Of a stretch of DNA of 64,000 bases, positions 53,680 to 63,580 are shown piece by piece. The notes under the pieces are model-generated. The model was not told where the DNA came from and ran no database searches. It worked only from the letters and a program-made list of their open reading frames with translations. Position 1 is the first letter of the stretch, and each line of letters begins with the position of its first letter. Source of the DNA: Anaerostipes caccae L1-92 (GTDB lineage Bacteria > Bacillota > Clostridia > Lachnospirales > Lachnospiraceae); contig NZ_AP023027.1 of assembly GCF_014467075.1 (NCBI RefSeq), forward strand, positions 581,001-645,000, read 5' to 3'. The position numbers and the translations under genes are program-made.

Positions 53680-53773
53680 CTGTCATGAAAAAGGAGGGAA
53701 ACCGAAGAAGAACATGGACAGCGCCCTCAACAAACTTCTGGATTTCTTGAACCCTGCCGAACTGGCAGTCCTT

Positions 53774-54865
53774 TTAAAGCTCCTTCAGCAATGCTTCTTT
53801 CCCAGCATCCAGAAGCCTGAAAAAAGTGCGGTGGAGCATGCGGCGGTTTTCCGGAGAAACATCCAGCAGACGTTTGGAAACCTTACGAAAATTTTTGATC
53901 CAGCAGACCGGCAGGTCCTGAAGTGTCTCCGCATCTGTGGCTGAGAAAATCTGATAAAGGCTGTTGAAAAAATCTTTTCGTTCGGAGCTGCTGAGGCCGG
54001 ATAGCCAGTTTTTTAATGTGCGGTCAATAAATTCGGAGGAGGTGCTGACTGACTTTACCCGGATAAACTCAGGTCCCATGACCTCCCAGGAATATGGATC
54101 GTGCTGTAAAAGTCCGGTCTGTGTGCTGTGAATGACAGTATAATCGTCTTCATGGTCCAGAAGCATGCCTACGACCGAAGACTGGGGAAGGAAGGTATGG
54201 ATGCGGTCTGATACAGAAAGATAGCCTTCGCTTTTTAACATTTCTTTTTCAAAGCCCGGACCGTCATGATTGTAGACTGTCTGTATGCGCCTCTGCATGG
54301 CTTTTGGGCAGGCAGACGTCGCGAAGACAGCCAGATTTCCTCCTTTTGAGTGTCCTCCGCATAAAAGTGGACCGCCGGTCTGCTCTGCTCCCCGGATCAA
54401 ATACTCCAAGGCTTCCTTCTGGGCGGGAATCACAGGCATAAATGCCATGTTAAAGTCTTCTTTCCAACCGACAAGTGTGCTGTCTGCCCCGCGAAATGCA
54501 AAAAAGGCGCTGTGATCCTCAAACAGAATCGTAACGGCGGAAAACTGTTTTTCCTGTTCCCGGCTTAAACGGTCGGCATAACGTGAAAGTCTCAGCGGCC
54601 CAAAGCGTCTGCTCTCTCCGAGCATTCTAAGCAGTCTTTCATCTTCTTTCGTTCTGGTACGGCGGTTTTCTCTGTCCTGAGAGAAAAATGCATCGGATGC
54701 CTCCTTGATTGTCACCGAGCCGGATTCCGAGATACCGGGGACAATGCCAGGGAAGCGGATGTAGGAAAGACAGGACAGGATCAGGCTGTCAACCTCATTG
54801 ATCCTACATTCCTGAAAACTTAAATCTCCCCTCCAGGCCAGATAATCAAAAATATTTGTGGACAT
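53774..54865 (-). CDS. Mbeg1-like (DUF2974) serine hydrolase
   Basis: This alpha/beta-hydrolase of about 363 residues matches the DUF2974/Mbeg1-like family: NIFDYLAWRGDLSFQE at the start, SRYADRLSREQEKQFSAVTILFEDHSAFFAFRGAD, the nucleophile elbow in GGHSKGGNLAVFA (Ser) and a C-terminal helical region. Substrate is unknown; lipase-like activity is assumed from the fold. AAAGGAG on the minus strand fixes the ATG at 54865, 15 codons inside the longest frame. Confidence 0.86.
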   Translation of the reverse strand: MSTNIFDYLAWRGDLSFQECRINEVDSLILSCLSYIRFPGIVPGISESGSVTIKEASDAFFSQDRENRRTRTKEDERLLRMLGESRRFGPLRLSRYADRLSREQEKQFSAVTILFEDHSAFFAFRGADSTLVGWKEDFNMAFMPVIPAQKEALEYLIRGAEQTGGPLLCGGHSKGGNLAVFATSACPKAMQRRIQTVYNHDGPGFEKEMLKSEGYLSVSDRIHTFLPQSSVVGMLLDHEDDYTVIHSTQTGLLQHDPYSWEVMGPEFIRVKSVSTSSEFIDRTLKNWLSGLSSSERKDFFNSLYQIFSATDAETLQDLPVCWIKNFRKVSKRLLDVSPENRRMLHRTFFRLLDAGKEALLKEL

Positions 54866-54991
54866 AGGCGAGCTCCTTTGCGTGCTGAGACAATATCCTT
54901 CTATCTTCATTATACTGTAAAAACAGATTCCTCAAAACACTGTTTTATATTATAATAAACTGAACTACAAAAGAAAGGATTTAAGAAACCT

Positions 54992-55882
54992 ATGAACCAA
55001 AATACAAAAGGTGTAATCTTTACGATGCTGGGCGGAATCTTCTGGGGGATTTCCGGGATTATCGGGAAATATCTGTTTGACGAAAAGCAGCTCACGGCCG
55101 TCTGGCTTGTGACGCTGAGGCTTTTGTCAGCAGGACTGCTTATGCTTATGCTGGCGGCAGTCCAGAAGAAGGGGGATATATTCCGTGTCTGGAAAAAGAA
55201 ACGGACGGCAGTCAGCCAGCTGGTATTTTGTCTGTTTGGGATGACAGCCTGCCAGATGTCTTATTTTCTTGCAATCCAGTATTCTAACCCGGGGACAGCC
55301 ACGGTGCTCCAGTACATTGCCCCGGCGCTGATCATGCTGTTCTGTCTGGCAGTGGAAAAGAGAAAGCCGAAGCGCCTGGAAGTGATTGTTTTAGTCTGCG
55401 TTATAGCCGGTGTTTTCCTGCTGGCGACTCACGGAGATCCGGGCAGCCTGGCTGTCACAGGCAGGGCTTTGTTCTGGGGACTTGCGGCTGCCGTGGCTCT
55501 GGCTGTCTATAACATTCAGCCGGAAAAGCTCCTCAATGAGTTTGGGTCCATGGAGACCGTGGGATGGGGGATGTTTATAGGGGGACTTCTTATGATACCT
55601 GTGACGGGATTTTTTCATGTACCCGGTATATGGGATATGACAACGGTCCTTTTGGCACTGGCCGTTATCATCTTCGGAACGGTGATTCCGTTTGGATGTT
55701 ATCTGGAAGGCGTCTGTCTGCTGGGACCCGTGAGAGCCAGTATGTTTGCGTGTGTGGAACCGCTGGTGGCGGCAGTCATGTCCGCGCTGCTGCTGGGAGA
55801 GGTCTTTGTCGGTGTGGATGTTCTGGGATTCGCCCTGATCATAGGAGGGGTAACATCCCTGGCAGTGTTTGACCGGTCGTAA
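54992..55882 (+). CDS. EamA/DMT-superfamily transporter
   Basis: The 296-residue membrane protein has ten hydrophobic segments in two EamA repeats (GGIFWGISGIIGKYLF in the first, GTVIPFGCYLEGVCLLGPVRASMFACVEPLVAAVMSALLLGE in the second). Such proteins move amino acids, nucleosides or other metabolites across the membrane; the substrate is not predictable. It is a single gene divergent from the DUF2974 hydrolase. Confidence 0.9.
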   Translation: MNQNTKGVIFTMLGGIFWGISGIIGKYLFDEKQLTAVWLVTLRLLSAGLLMLMLAAVQKKGDIFRVWKKKRTAVSQLVFCLFGMTACQMSYFLAIQYSNPGTATVLQYIAPALIMLFCLAVEKRKPKRLEVIVLVCVIAGVFLLATHGDPGSLAVTGRALFWGLAAAVALAVYNIQPEKLLNEFGSMETVGWGMFIGGLLMIPVTGFFHVPGIWDMTTVLLALAVIIFGTVIPFGCYLEGVCLLGPVRASMFACVEPLVAAVMSALLLGEVFVGVDVLGFALIIGGVTSLAVFDRS

Positions 55883-55949
55883 TCTAATGAAGAGGATTTG
55901 TCTGTGTCCTTCTGCATGGATGAAAAGTTTATAAATAATTGCTGTTCTG

Positions 55950-55978
55950 TTGGATATATTTGTGCAATATGCTATAAT
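55950..55978 (+). promoter_or_regulatory. Promoter of glpK
   Basis: TTGGAT (55950-55955), 17 bases, TATAAT (55973-55978), with 56 bases to the ATG. Confidence 0.65.
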
Positions 55979-56025
55979 AAATCAGACATAACGTGTGGGA
56001 GCACAGAGAATTAACGGAGATCTAG

Positions 56026-57531
<1,506 letters not shown>

Positions 57532-57540
57532 GAGAGTTGA

Positions 57541-57572
57541 TTTTTTCACCAGTCTTCCCACTGGTGAAAAAA
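57541..57572. terminator. Symmetrical hairpin after glpK
   Basis: TTTTTTCACCAGT pairs with ACTGGTGAAAAAA around a 6-base loop. The T-run lies on the 5' side of each strand, so it is an atypical terminator for glpK and may instead be a structural or protective 3' end. Confidence 0.55.
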
Positions 57573-57580
57573 TATGATAA

Positions 57581-57597
57581 AATTGGTTGGACCAATT
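57581..57597. promoter_or_regulatory. PdhR/LldR-like operator upstream of the lar operon
   Basis: AATTGGTTGGACCAATT is a perfect 7+7 palindrome with a 3-base centre. It fits the AATTGGT-NNN-ACCAATT pattern of FadR-subfamily GntR regulators such as PdhR and LldR. It lies 20 bases upstream of the larB -35 box. No GntR gene is in the window. Confidence 0.6.
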
Positions 57598-57617
57598 AAG
57601 GAAGATTGTAAAAAATA

Positions 57618-57648
57618 TTGACTTGGAGTGAGCTCCAGGTGATATAGT
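57618..57648 (+). promoter_or_regulatory. MerR-type promoter of the lar-nik operon
   Basis: TTGACT (57618-57623), a 19-base spacer and TATAGT (57643-57648), with the dyad ACTTGGAGTGAGCTCCAGGT in between. It has the same -35, spacer length and half-sites as the element at 48706-48736. The last gene of this operon encodes a MerR regulator. Confidence 0.82.
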
Positions 57649-57721
57649 AAATTCAGGAGCACACAGTGGCCGGCAGGAAGATGCCGCGGCCTTCAAATAA
57701 AAAAGTAAGGAGTGCGCAGAG

Positions 57722-58468
57722 ATGGAAGCACATGAAGTATTAGAAAAAGTCAGCCGGGGAGAAATGTCCGTTGGGGAGGCAGAAGCATTTTTCCGCAGGG
57801 AGCCCTTTGAGGATATGGGGTATGCCAAACTGGATACCCACAGAAAATTAAGGAACGGAGCTGCCGAGGTTGTCTTTTGCAGCGGTAAAGCTGATGACCA
57901 TCTGGTCAGTATTTTTCAGAGATTATGGGAACAGAACGGGGAAGTATTCGGAACGAGAGCTTCCCGGGCACAGTATGAACTTGTCCGGCAGGAACTTCCG
58001 GAACTTACATACGATGCAGTATCCCGCATTATGAAGATTGAAAAGCCCGGGAAAAAGAAGATTGGAAAGATTGCCGTATGCACAGGAGGCACGGCGGATA
58101 TTTCTGTGGCCGAGGAGGCGGCCCAGACAGCGGAGTTCTTCGGCAATCACGTGGACCGCATCTATGATGTGGGAGTCAGCGGCCTTCACCGGCTCTTGTC
58201 CCGGCTGGATGTGATTCAGAGTGCCAACTGTGTCGTTGCGGCGGCAGGAATGGAGGGCGCTCTGGCAAGTGTCATCGGTGGACTTGTTGACAAGCCGGTG
58301 ATCGCGGTGCCTACCTCTGTGGGCTACGGGGCCAGTCTGAACGGCATTTCGGCTCTGCTCACGATGATTAACTCATGTGCCAACGGCATTGCGGTTGTAA
58401 ATATTGACAATGGATACGGTGCCGGCTACATGGCATCACAGATCAACAGACTGGGGGAACGATCATGA
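57722..58468 (+). CDS. larB: LarB, pyridinium biscarboxylate synthase for the nickel-pincer cofactor
   Basis: The 248-residue protein carboxylates and hydrolyses nicotinic acid adenine dinucleotide, the first step to the Ni-pincer nucleotide. The C-terminal half is the PurE-like domain (about 120-248: CTGGTADISVAEEAA, YDVGVSGLHRLL, AAAGMEGALASVIGGL, VPTSVGYGASLNGI). It overlaps larC by four bases, at the head of a larB-larC-larE-nikMNQO-merR operon. Confidence 0.94.
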   Translation: MEAHEVLEKVSRGEMSVGEAEAFFRREPFEDMGYAKLDTHRKLRNGAAEVVFCSGKADDHLVSIFQRLWEQNGEVFGTRASRAQYELVRQELPELTYDAVSRIMKIEKPGKKKIGKIAVCTGGTADISVAEEAAQTAEFFGNHVDRIYDVGVSGLHRLLSRLDVIQSANCVVAAAGMEGALASVIGGLVDKPVIAVPTSVGYGASLNGISALLTMINSCANGIAVVNIDNGYGAGYMASQINRLGERS

Positions 58469-59727
58469 ATCAGACACTTTATTTAGAATGCTATTCCGGG
58501 ATCAGCGGCGACATGATGACAGCGGCTCTGCTGGATCTCGGGGCCGATGAAAAGGTCCTTTCAGAGGCTCTTGAAAGTCTTCCTATAAAGGGATTTCGGA
58601 CAGAGGTGACAAGAGTATCTAAGGCAGGACTGGACGCGTGTGACTTTCACGTGATCCTGGATCGCCAACATGAAAACCACGACCACGATATGGAATATCT
58701 TCACGGACACAGCCACGACCATTCTCACGGAGATCACGGACATCATTCTCATGACCACGAACACAGGGGGCTCGCAGAAATTCTTGAGATCCTTTGCAGG
58801 GCACAGATCACGGACGGTGCAAGAGAGAAGGCGGTGAGAATTTTTGAGATACTCGCAGAGGCGGAGGCCAAGGCTCACGGGACCAGTATAGAAAAGGTCC
58901 ATTTTCATGAGGTGGGAGCCGTGGACTCTATCGTGGATATTACGGCAGCAGCTGTCTGCCTCGACAACCTTCAGATTGACAAGGTCATTATTCCTGTGCT
59001 CTGTGAGGGAAGCGGGTCTGTGCGCTGCCAGCACGGTGTGATCCCGGTCCCGGTTCCGGCAGTTACCGCCGTCACGTCTAAATACTCCATTCCCCTGCAC
59101 ATGACGGATGTGCAGGGAGAACTGGTCACTCCGACCGGCGCCGCTATCGCAGCGGCCATCCGGACTTCCGCCCGGCTGCCGGAGCGGTTTGTGATCGAGA
59201 AAACCGGGATCGGGGCCGGAAAGAGAGAGTATGAACGGCCGAGCCTGCTGCGGGCCATGCTGATCCGGGAAACAGAAAACGCAAGCGCCGGCGATTATAT
59301 ATACAAGCTGGAGAGCAATATTGACGACTGTACCGGGGAAGCGCTGGGATACGTGATGGAACGGCTGATGAAGGCAGGGGCAAGAGATGTCCACTATACA
59401 CCCGTATTTATGAAGAAGAACAGACCGGCCTATCAGCTCAATGTCATCTGCAAGGAGGAAGACATAGAGAAACTTGAGGGGATCATTTTCCGGGAGACGA
59501 CGACCATCGGCATCCGCAGACAGAAGATGGAACGAAGTGTACTGAAACGGCAGGTGAAAACAGTGAAGACTTCTCTGGGGGAAGCCCGGATCAAGGTGTG
59601 TTTTATGGAAAACGGAATGAGAGCCTATCCGGAGTATGAGAGTGTCAGGGAACTGTGCAGAAAGAACGGGCTTTCTTTCCAGGAAACCTACCAAAGGATC
59701 GCAGAGGAATGCTATGGACAGATATGA
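58465..59727 (+). CDS. larC: LarC, nickel insertase for the pincer cofactor
   Basis: The 420-residue CTP-dependent cyclometallase inserts nickel into the pincer precursor. ECYSGISGDMMTAALLDLG opens it, a His-rich stretch of about 20 histidines or acidic residues (about 68-100) probably binds nickel, and EKVHFHEVGAVDSIVDI and VTPTGAAI are family motifs. It is one uninterrupted frame, unlike the frameshifted larC1/larC2 of Lactiplantibacillus plantarum. Its end overlaps larE by 14 bases. Confidence 0.94.
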   Translation: MNQTLYLECYSGISGDMMTAALLDLGADEKVLSEALESLPIKGFRTEVTRVSKAGLDACDFHVILDRQHENHDHDMEYLHGHSHDHSHGDHGHHSHDHEHRGLAEILEILCRAQITDGAREKAVRIFEILAEAEAKAHGTSIEKVHFHEVGAVDSIVDITAAAVCLDNLQIDKVIIPVLCEGSGSVRCQHGVIPVPVPAVTAVTSKYSIPLHMTDVQGELVTPTGAAIAAAIRTSARLPERFVIEKTGIGAGKREYERPSLLRAMLIRETENASAGDYIYKLESNIDDCTGEALGYVMERLMKAGARDVHYTPVFMKKNRPAYQLNVICKEEDIEKLEGIIFRETTTIGIRRQKMERSVLKRQVKTVKTSLGEARIKVCFMENGMRAYPEYESVRELCRKNGLSFQETYQRIAEECYGQI

Positions 59728-60547
59728 GGAACACTGCGCAAATTTAAAAGAGGCAGTCAGAGGCTTTGTAAAGGAAGATGTGGCGCTTGCTTTTTCCGGA
59801 GGAGTGGACAGCAGCCTGCTCTTAAAGCTTCTGTGCCTTGCGGCAGAGAAAACCGGGAAAAAGGTGGCGGCATTTACGATGGTGACAAAACTTCACCCGT
59901 CTGGGGATGCCAAAATTGCGGAGAGAGTTGCCGGGGAAGCGGGAGCCGTTCACCGTGTCATTCATGTGGATGAACTTTCCCATGCGGGGATCATGGACAA
60001 TCCGGAAAACAGGTGTTATCTGTGCAAGAGATATCTGTATACAGAACTGCTGAAATCGGCGAAAGCGTTGGGGATACAGACGGTACTGGAAGGAACCAAT
60101 GCGGATGACCTGAACGCCTACCGTCCGGGAATCCGGGCAGTAAAAGAGCTGGGAATTCTCAGTCCTCTTGTGCAGGCCGGGATGACCAAAGCCGATATCC
60201 GCAGGATGGCATCGGAATATGGGATTTCTGTGGCAGAGCGGCCGGCAAGTCCCTGTCTTGCCACGAGATTTCCCTATGGGACCAGACTGTCTTGGGAGAA
60301 AATGAAGATGGCAGAGGAAGGGGAGAAGTTTCTGAGAACATTGGGCTTTTACAATGTTCGTGTCCGTATTCACGGAGATACGGCGAGGATCGAAGTGGAC
60401 GAGAAAGATCTTCCCGGTCTGGTCAAAAACAGAGCGGCTGCGGTAAAGCGGCTGAAAGAAATAGGCTTTACATACATTACGGTGGATCTGGAGGGATTCA
60501 GGTCCGGCAGCATGGACACTCACTTGAAACAGGGAAAGGAGAAATAG
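59714..60547 (+). CDS. larE: LarE, sulfur transferase for the pincer cofactor
   Basis: This PP-loop enzyme of about 277 residues converts the two carboxylates of the precursor to thiocarboxylates. The ATP-binding loop is ALAFSGGVDSSLLLKL. Cysteines lie in NRCYLCKRYLY and in ERPASPCLATRFPYG, the latter at the site of the sacrificial cysteine of L. plantarum LarE. The start at 59714 is inside larC and in phase with GAGGAATG upstream. Whether it uses a sacrificial cysteine or an iron-sulfur cluster cannot be settled by eye. Confidence 0.93.
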   Translation: MDRYEEHCANLKEAVRGFVKEDVALAFSGGVDSSLLLKLLCLAAEKTGKKVAAFTMVTKLHPSGDAKIAERVAGEAGAVHRVIHVDELSHAGIMDNPENRCYLCKRYLYTELLKSAKALGIQTVLEGTNADDLNAYRPGIRAVKELGILSPLVQAGMTKADIRRMASEYGISVAERPASPCLATRFPYGTRLSWEKMKMAEEGEKFLRTLGFYNVRVRIHGDTARIEVDEKDLPGLVKNRAAAVKRLKEIGFTYITVDLEGFRSGSMDTHLKQGKEK

Positions 60548-60550
60548 GAT

Positions 60551-61573
60551 ATGCATATGGCAGATGCGCTTGTGGCCCCTGCGGTGGCAGGCACCATGTA
60601 TGCCTGTTCTGCGGCGGCAGCAGGATGGGCGGTAAAAAAAGTACAGGAGGAAGATGACCCGAAAAAAGTTCCGCTGATGGGGGTCATGGGAGCCTTTGTG
60701 TTCGCAGGACAGATGATCAATTTTACGATCCCGGGCACAGGTTCTTCCGGGCACCTGTGCGGAGGAATGCTCGTGTCGGCAGTACTGGGACCATTTGCGG
60801 GATTCCTGACCATGATCGGGGTACTGCTGATCCAGTGCCTTCTTTTTGCGGACGGAGGGCTTCTCGCACTTGGATGCAACATTTGGAACATGGCGTTTTA
60901 CGGCTGTTTTATAGGAGCCGGGCTTCTCTGGAGGCGGTTCATGAAAAACGGACCGGATAAAAGGAAAATTACATATGCATCCGTTATCGGATGTATCCTT
61001 ACCTTACAGCTGGGAGCACTTTCCGTGACAGCAGAGACACTTGCTTCGGGCATTACAGAGCTGCCTTTTGGAGTGTTTGCAGCTGCTATGCAGCCGATCC
61101 ATCTGGCCATCGGACTGGTGGAAGGACTGATCACTGCTGCGGTGCTCTGTTTCCTGTACGAGGCCAGGCCGGAGCTTATCTGGACCGGAGACTCCGGGAA
61201 ATCTGTGGCAGGCGCAAAGAAGCCGAAGCTCTCTTTCCGAAAAGTGCTGCTTGCACTTGCAGGCGCATTTGTACTGATCGGAGGCGCATTATCCCTGGCT
61301 GCATCCTCAAATCCGGACGGGCTTGAATGGTCTATACAAAAAATCACAGGATCCGCGGAGCTTGCGGCTTCCGGTCCGATTCACGCTGCGGCCGAAAGGA
61401 TTCAGGGCCTGACCTCCCTCCTGCCGGATTATTCTATCCCGGATCGGGAGACGATGCTTGGAACTTCTCTGTCAGGCATCTTCGGAGGAATCGCGGTGAT
61501 CGTGTTATGCACAGCCGTCTGTTACCTGTTCGGCCTGTTTAGGAAGAAAGGGAAACATGAGCAGAATCAATGA
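60551..61573 (+). CDS. nikMN: ECF nickel transporter substrate-binding component, NikM-NikN fusion
   Basis: The 340-residue membrane protein begins MHMADALVAP, the metal-binding N-terminus of the CbiM/NikM family. It has about seven hydrophobic segments with GQMINFTIPGTGSSGHLCGGML. After about residue 225 there is a PDGLE-domain tail (SNPDGLEWSIQKI), the NikN part. Position directly behind larE indicates nickel rather than cobalt. Its end overlaps nikQ by 17 bases. Confidence 0.9.
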   Translation: MHMADALVAPAVAGTMYACSAAAAGWAVKKVQEEDDPKKVPLMGVMGAFVFAGQMINFTIPGTGSSGHLCGGMLVSAVLGPFAGFLTMIGVLLIQCLLFADGGLLALGCNIWNMAFYGCFIGAGLLWRRFMKNGPDKRKITYASVIGCILTLQLGALSVTAETLASGITELPFGVFAAAMQPIHLAIGLVEGLITAAVLCFLYEARPELIWTGDSGKSVAGAKKPKLSFRKVLLALAGAFVLIGGALSLAASSNPDGLEWSIQKITGSAELAASGPIHAAAERIQGLTSLLPDYSIPDRETMLGTSLSGIFGGIAVIVLCTAVCYLFGLFRKKGKHEQNQ

Positions 61574-62357
61574 GGCAGTACATGAAATACACCATCTGGA
61601 TGCCATGGCCCAAAGAGAGGGGCAAATCAACAGGATTCATCCTCTGAGCAAGCTTCTCGTGACGGTCTGGTATATCGCTTTTACCATGTCATTTCCGGCC
61701 TGTGACCTGAGCGGAACCTTTTGTATGATCCTGTATCCCGCAGTAATCATGCGGGCAGGAAACATTTCTGTGGTCAGAAGCATAAGAAAATTAGGTCCGG
61801 TTCTTCTGCTCGTCTGTGCGGTGGGGATCGCGAATCCGTTTTTTGACCGGGGCGTACTCTTCCGGGCCGGACCTATACCGGTAACCGGCGGCATGATCTC
61901 CATGGCGACACTGATGCTCAAAGGAGTTTTTGCGGTGCTGGCGTCTTACCTGCTGATCCTGACAACGTCCATGGAGAGCATCTGTTATGCTCTGCGTCTC
62001 CTGCATGTGCCGAAGATCCTGGTGACCATGGTGCTTCTGATCTATCGGTATGTGATCGTGCTGCTGAAAGAAGCCGAACGGATCTCCCAGGCGTACTCAT
62101 TGAGAGCACCGGCTCAGAAGGGAATCCATTACCGGGCATGGGGGACCCTGCTGGGACAGCTGATGTTAAGAAGCATCGACCGGGCCCAGACGGTCTATGA
62201 GAGCATGCTGCTCCGGGGCTTTGACGGAAGTTTTCATCTGTCAAAGAAACAGAAAATGGACCCGGGCAGTGCCGTTTATCTGGCAGGCTGGCTGGGTATC
62301 GTTGTCTTGCTGCGGTATGTTTCTGTTTTTAAACTTGCCGGAAGCCTGCTAAAATAA
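61557..62357 (+). CDS. nikQ: ECF nickel transporter transmembrane component (NikQ/CbiQ)
   Basis: The 266-residue T-component has five or six membrane segments and the coupling-helix motif near LRAPAQKGIHYRAWG plus a second Ala-Arg-Gly-like motif near SMLLRGFDG. It couples NikMN to the ATPase. MSRINEAVHEIHHLDAMAQREGQINRIHPLSKL is a normal CbiQ start. Confidence 0.9.
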   Translation: MSRINEAVHEIHHLDAMAQREGQINRIHPLSKLLVTVWYIAFTMSFPACDLSGTFCMILYPAVIMRAGNISVVRSIRKLGPVLLLVCAVGIANPFFDRGVLFRAGPIPVTGGMISMATLMLKGVFAVLASYLLILTTSMESICYALRLLHVPKILVTMVLLIYRYVIVLLKEAERISQAYSLRAPAQKGIHYRAWGTLLGQLMLRSIDRAQTVYESMLLRGFDGSFHLSKKQKMDPGSAVYLAGWLGIVVLLRYVSVFKLAGSLLK

Positions 62358-62371
62358 AATACGGAGGAAGT

Positions 62372-63121
62372 ATGAACAAAATAGAAGTAAACGGTCTCAC
62401 TTTTTCTTATGAAAAAAGAGCCTCATCAGGCAGAAAAAATGTGCTTTCCGATTTAAGCTTTACGGCAGCGGAGGGAGAGCGCATCGGCCTGATCGGGGCT
62501 AACGGAGCAGGGAAGTCTACACTGCTCAAACTCATGGTAGGGCTTCTGACAGATTATGAAGGAGATATGAGAATCGGCGGGGTCAGTGTGGAGAAAGATT
62601 CTCTGGCGGATATCCGAAGAAGGACGGGATATGTATTTCAGGACTCGGAAAGCCAGCTTTTTATGTCTACGGTATACGAGGATGTGGCTTTTGCGCCACG
62701 CAATTACGGGCTCTCTGAGGAGGAAACAAGAGAGAGGACGATGAGAGCACTGGAGAGTGTCCATATGGAGCAGATGAAAGACAGGCATATCTACCGGCTG
62801 TCCGGAGGAGAGAAAAAAAGGGCATCCATCGCATCAATCCTGTCCATGGAGCCGGAGGTGATCCTTATGGATGAGCCGTCGGCGGCTCTGGACCCGAAAA
62901 ACAGGCGCAGCCTGATTCATCTCCTGAACGGACTTTCCGGGACGAAAATCATTGCGTCCCATGACCTGGATTTCATCTATGATACGTGTGAGAGGACTAT
63001 CCTGATCGCAGACGGAAGACTTGCAGCAGACGGACCTACGGGAGAAATATTAAGGGATCAAACACTTTTGGAAGACAATGGGATGGAACTGCCGCTGTCA
63101 TTTTCCAGGACTTTGAATTGA
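62372..63121 (+). CDS. nikO: ECF nickel transporter ATPase (NikO/CbiO)
   Basis: The 249-residue ABC ATPase has Walker A GANGAGKSTLLKL, the Q-loop in YVFQDSESQLF, signature LSGGEKKRASIA, Walker B VILMDEPSAALDP and the switch histidine in IIASHDLDF. It powers nickel uptake for the Lar cofactor enzymes. It ends exactly where the first possible MerR start codon begins. Confidence 0.93.
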   Translation: MNKIEVNGLTFSYEKRASSGRKNVLSDLSFTAAEGERIGLIGANGAGKSTLLKLMVGLLTDYEGDMRIGGVSVEKDSLADIRRRTGYVFQDSESQLFMSTVYEDVAFAPRNYGLSEEETRERTMRALESVHMEQMKDRHIYRLSGGEKKRASIASILSMEPEVILMDEPSAALDPKNRRSLIHLLNGLSGTKIIASHDLDFIYDTCERTILIADGRLAADGPTGEILRDQTLLEDNGMELPLSFSRTLN

Positions 63122-63136
63122 ATGGAGGAATGTATT

Positions 63137-63529
63137 TTGACGATCGCAGAAGTGAGTAAGAAGTATGACATAACCGCAGATACGCTGAGATATTATGAAA
63201 GGATTGGGCTGATACCCGCTGTCCCGAGGAAGCCGAACGGCATCCGGGACTATGACCAGGCATCCTGCCAGTGGGTGGAACTGATGAAGTGCATGCGGAA
63301 AGCCGGGGTGCAGATCGAGGCACTGATCGAATACGTAGCGCTGTTTCGTCAGGGTGACGAAACGATGGATGCCCGGAAAACGATTCTCATTGAACAGAGA
63401 AAACGTCTGGTACAGAAAATGCAGGATATGCAGGAAACACTGGAACGCCTGGATTATAAAATAGAGATGTATGAGCAGGGGAAAATGACAAGTGACTATC
63501 AGCTGCATATCAAAGACTGCCAAAAATGA
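63137..63529 (+). CDS. MerR-family transcriptional regulator (AdhR-like)
   Basis: This regulator of about 130 residues has an N-terminal MerR helix-turn-helix (TIAEVSKKYDITADTLRYYERIGLIPAVPRK) and a C-terminal coiled coil (about 80-120). GGAGG at 63124-63128 is eight bases from a TTG at 63137, giving MTIAEVSKKY, a normal MerR start; an ATG at 63122 would lack a site. No metal-binding cysteine pattern is obvious. Its operon promoter and that of the aldo/keto reductase are of MerR type, so autoregulation is likely. Confidence 0.88.
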   Translation: MTIAEVSKKYDITADTLRYYERIGLIPAVPRKPNGIRDYDQASCQWVELMKCMRKAGVQIEALIEYVALFRQGDETMDARKTILIEQRKRLVQKMQDMQETLERLDYKIEMYEQGKMTSDYQLHIKDCQK

Positions 63530-63548
63530 TTCTGTTTCACATTTAATT

Positions 63549-63574
63549 GAGCTGCCGGTCCCGGCAGCTCTTTT
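63549..63574 (+). terminator. Terminator of the lar-nik-merR operon
   Basis: GAGCTGCCGG and CCGGCAGCTC are a perfect 10-bp stem with a 2-base centre, followed by TTTT. Confidence 0.87.
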
Positions 63575-63580
63575 GGATGA

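Noticed and set aside
53714..53944. Plus-strand 76-codon frame overlapping the DUF2974 gene end
   Set aside because: Most of it is antisense to the conserved hydrolase gene and it resembles no protein; the hydrolase frame explains the sequence.
58561..59694. Long open frame on the minus strand opposite larC (377 codons)
   Set aside because: It is antisense to a clear LarC gene, has no ribosome-binding site or family pattern, and its His/Arg/Cys-rich composition is what a shadow frame gives.
59822..60754. Minus-strand open frame opposite larE and nikMN (310 codons)
   Set aside because: It spans parts of two unrelated plus-strand genes and shows no protein family features.
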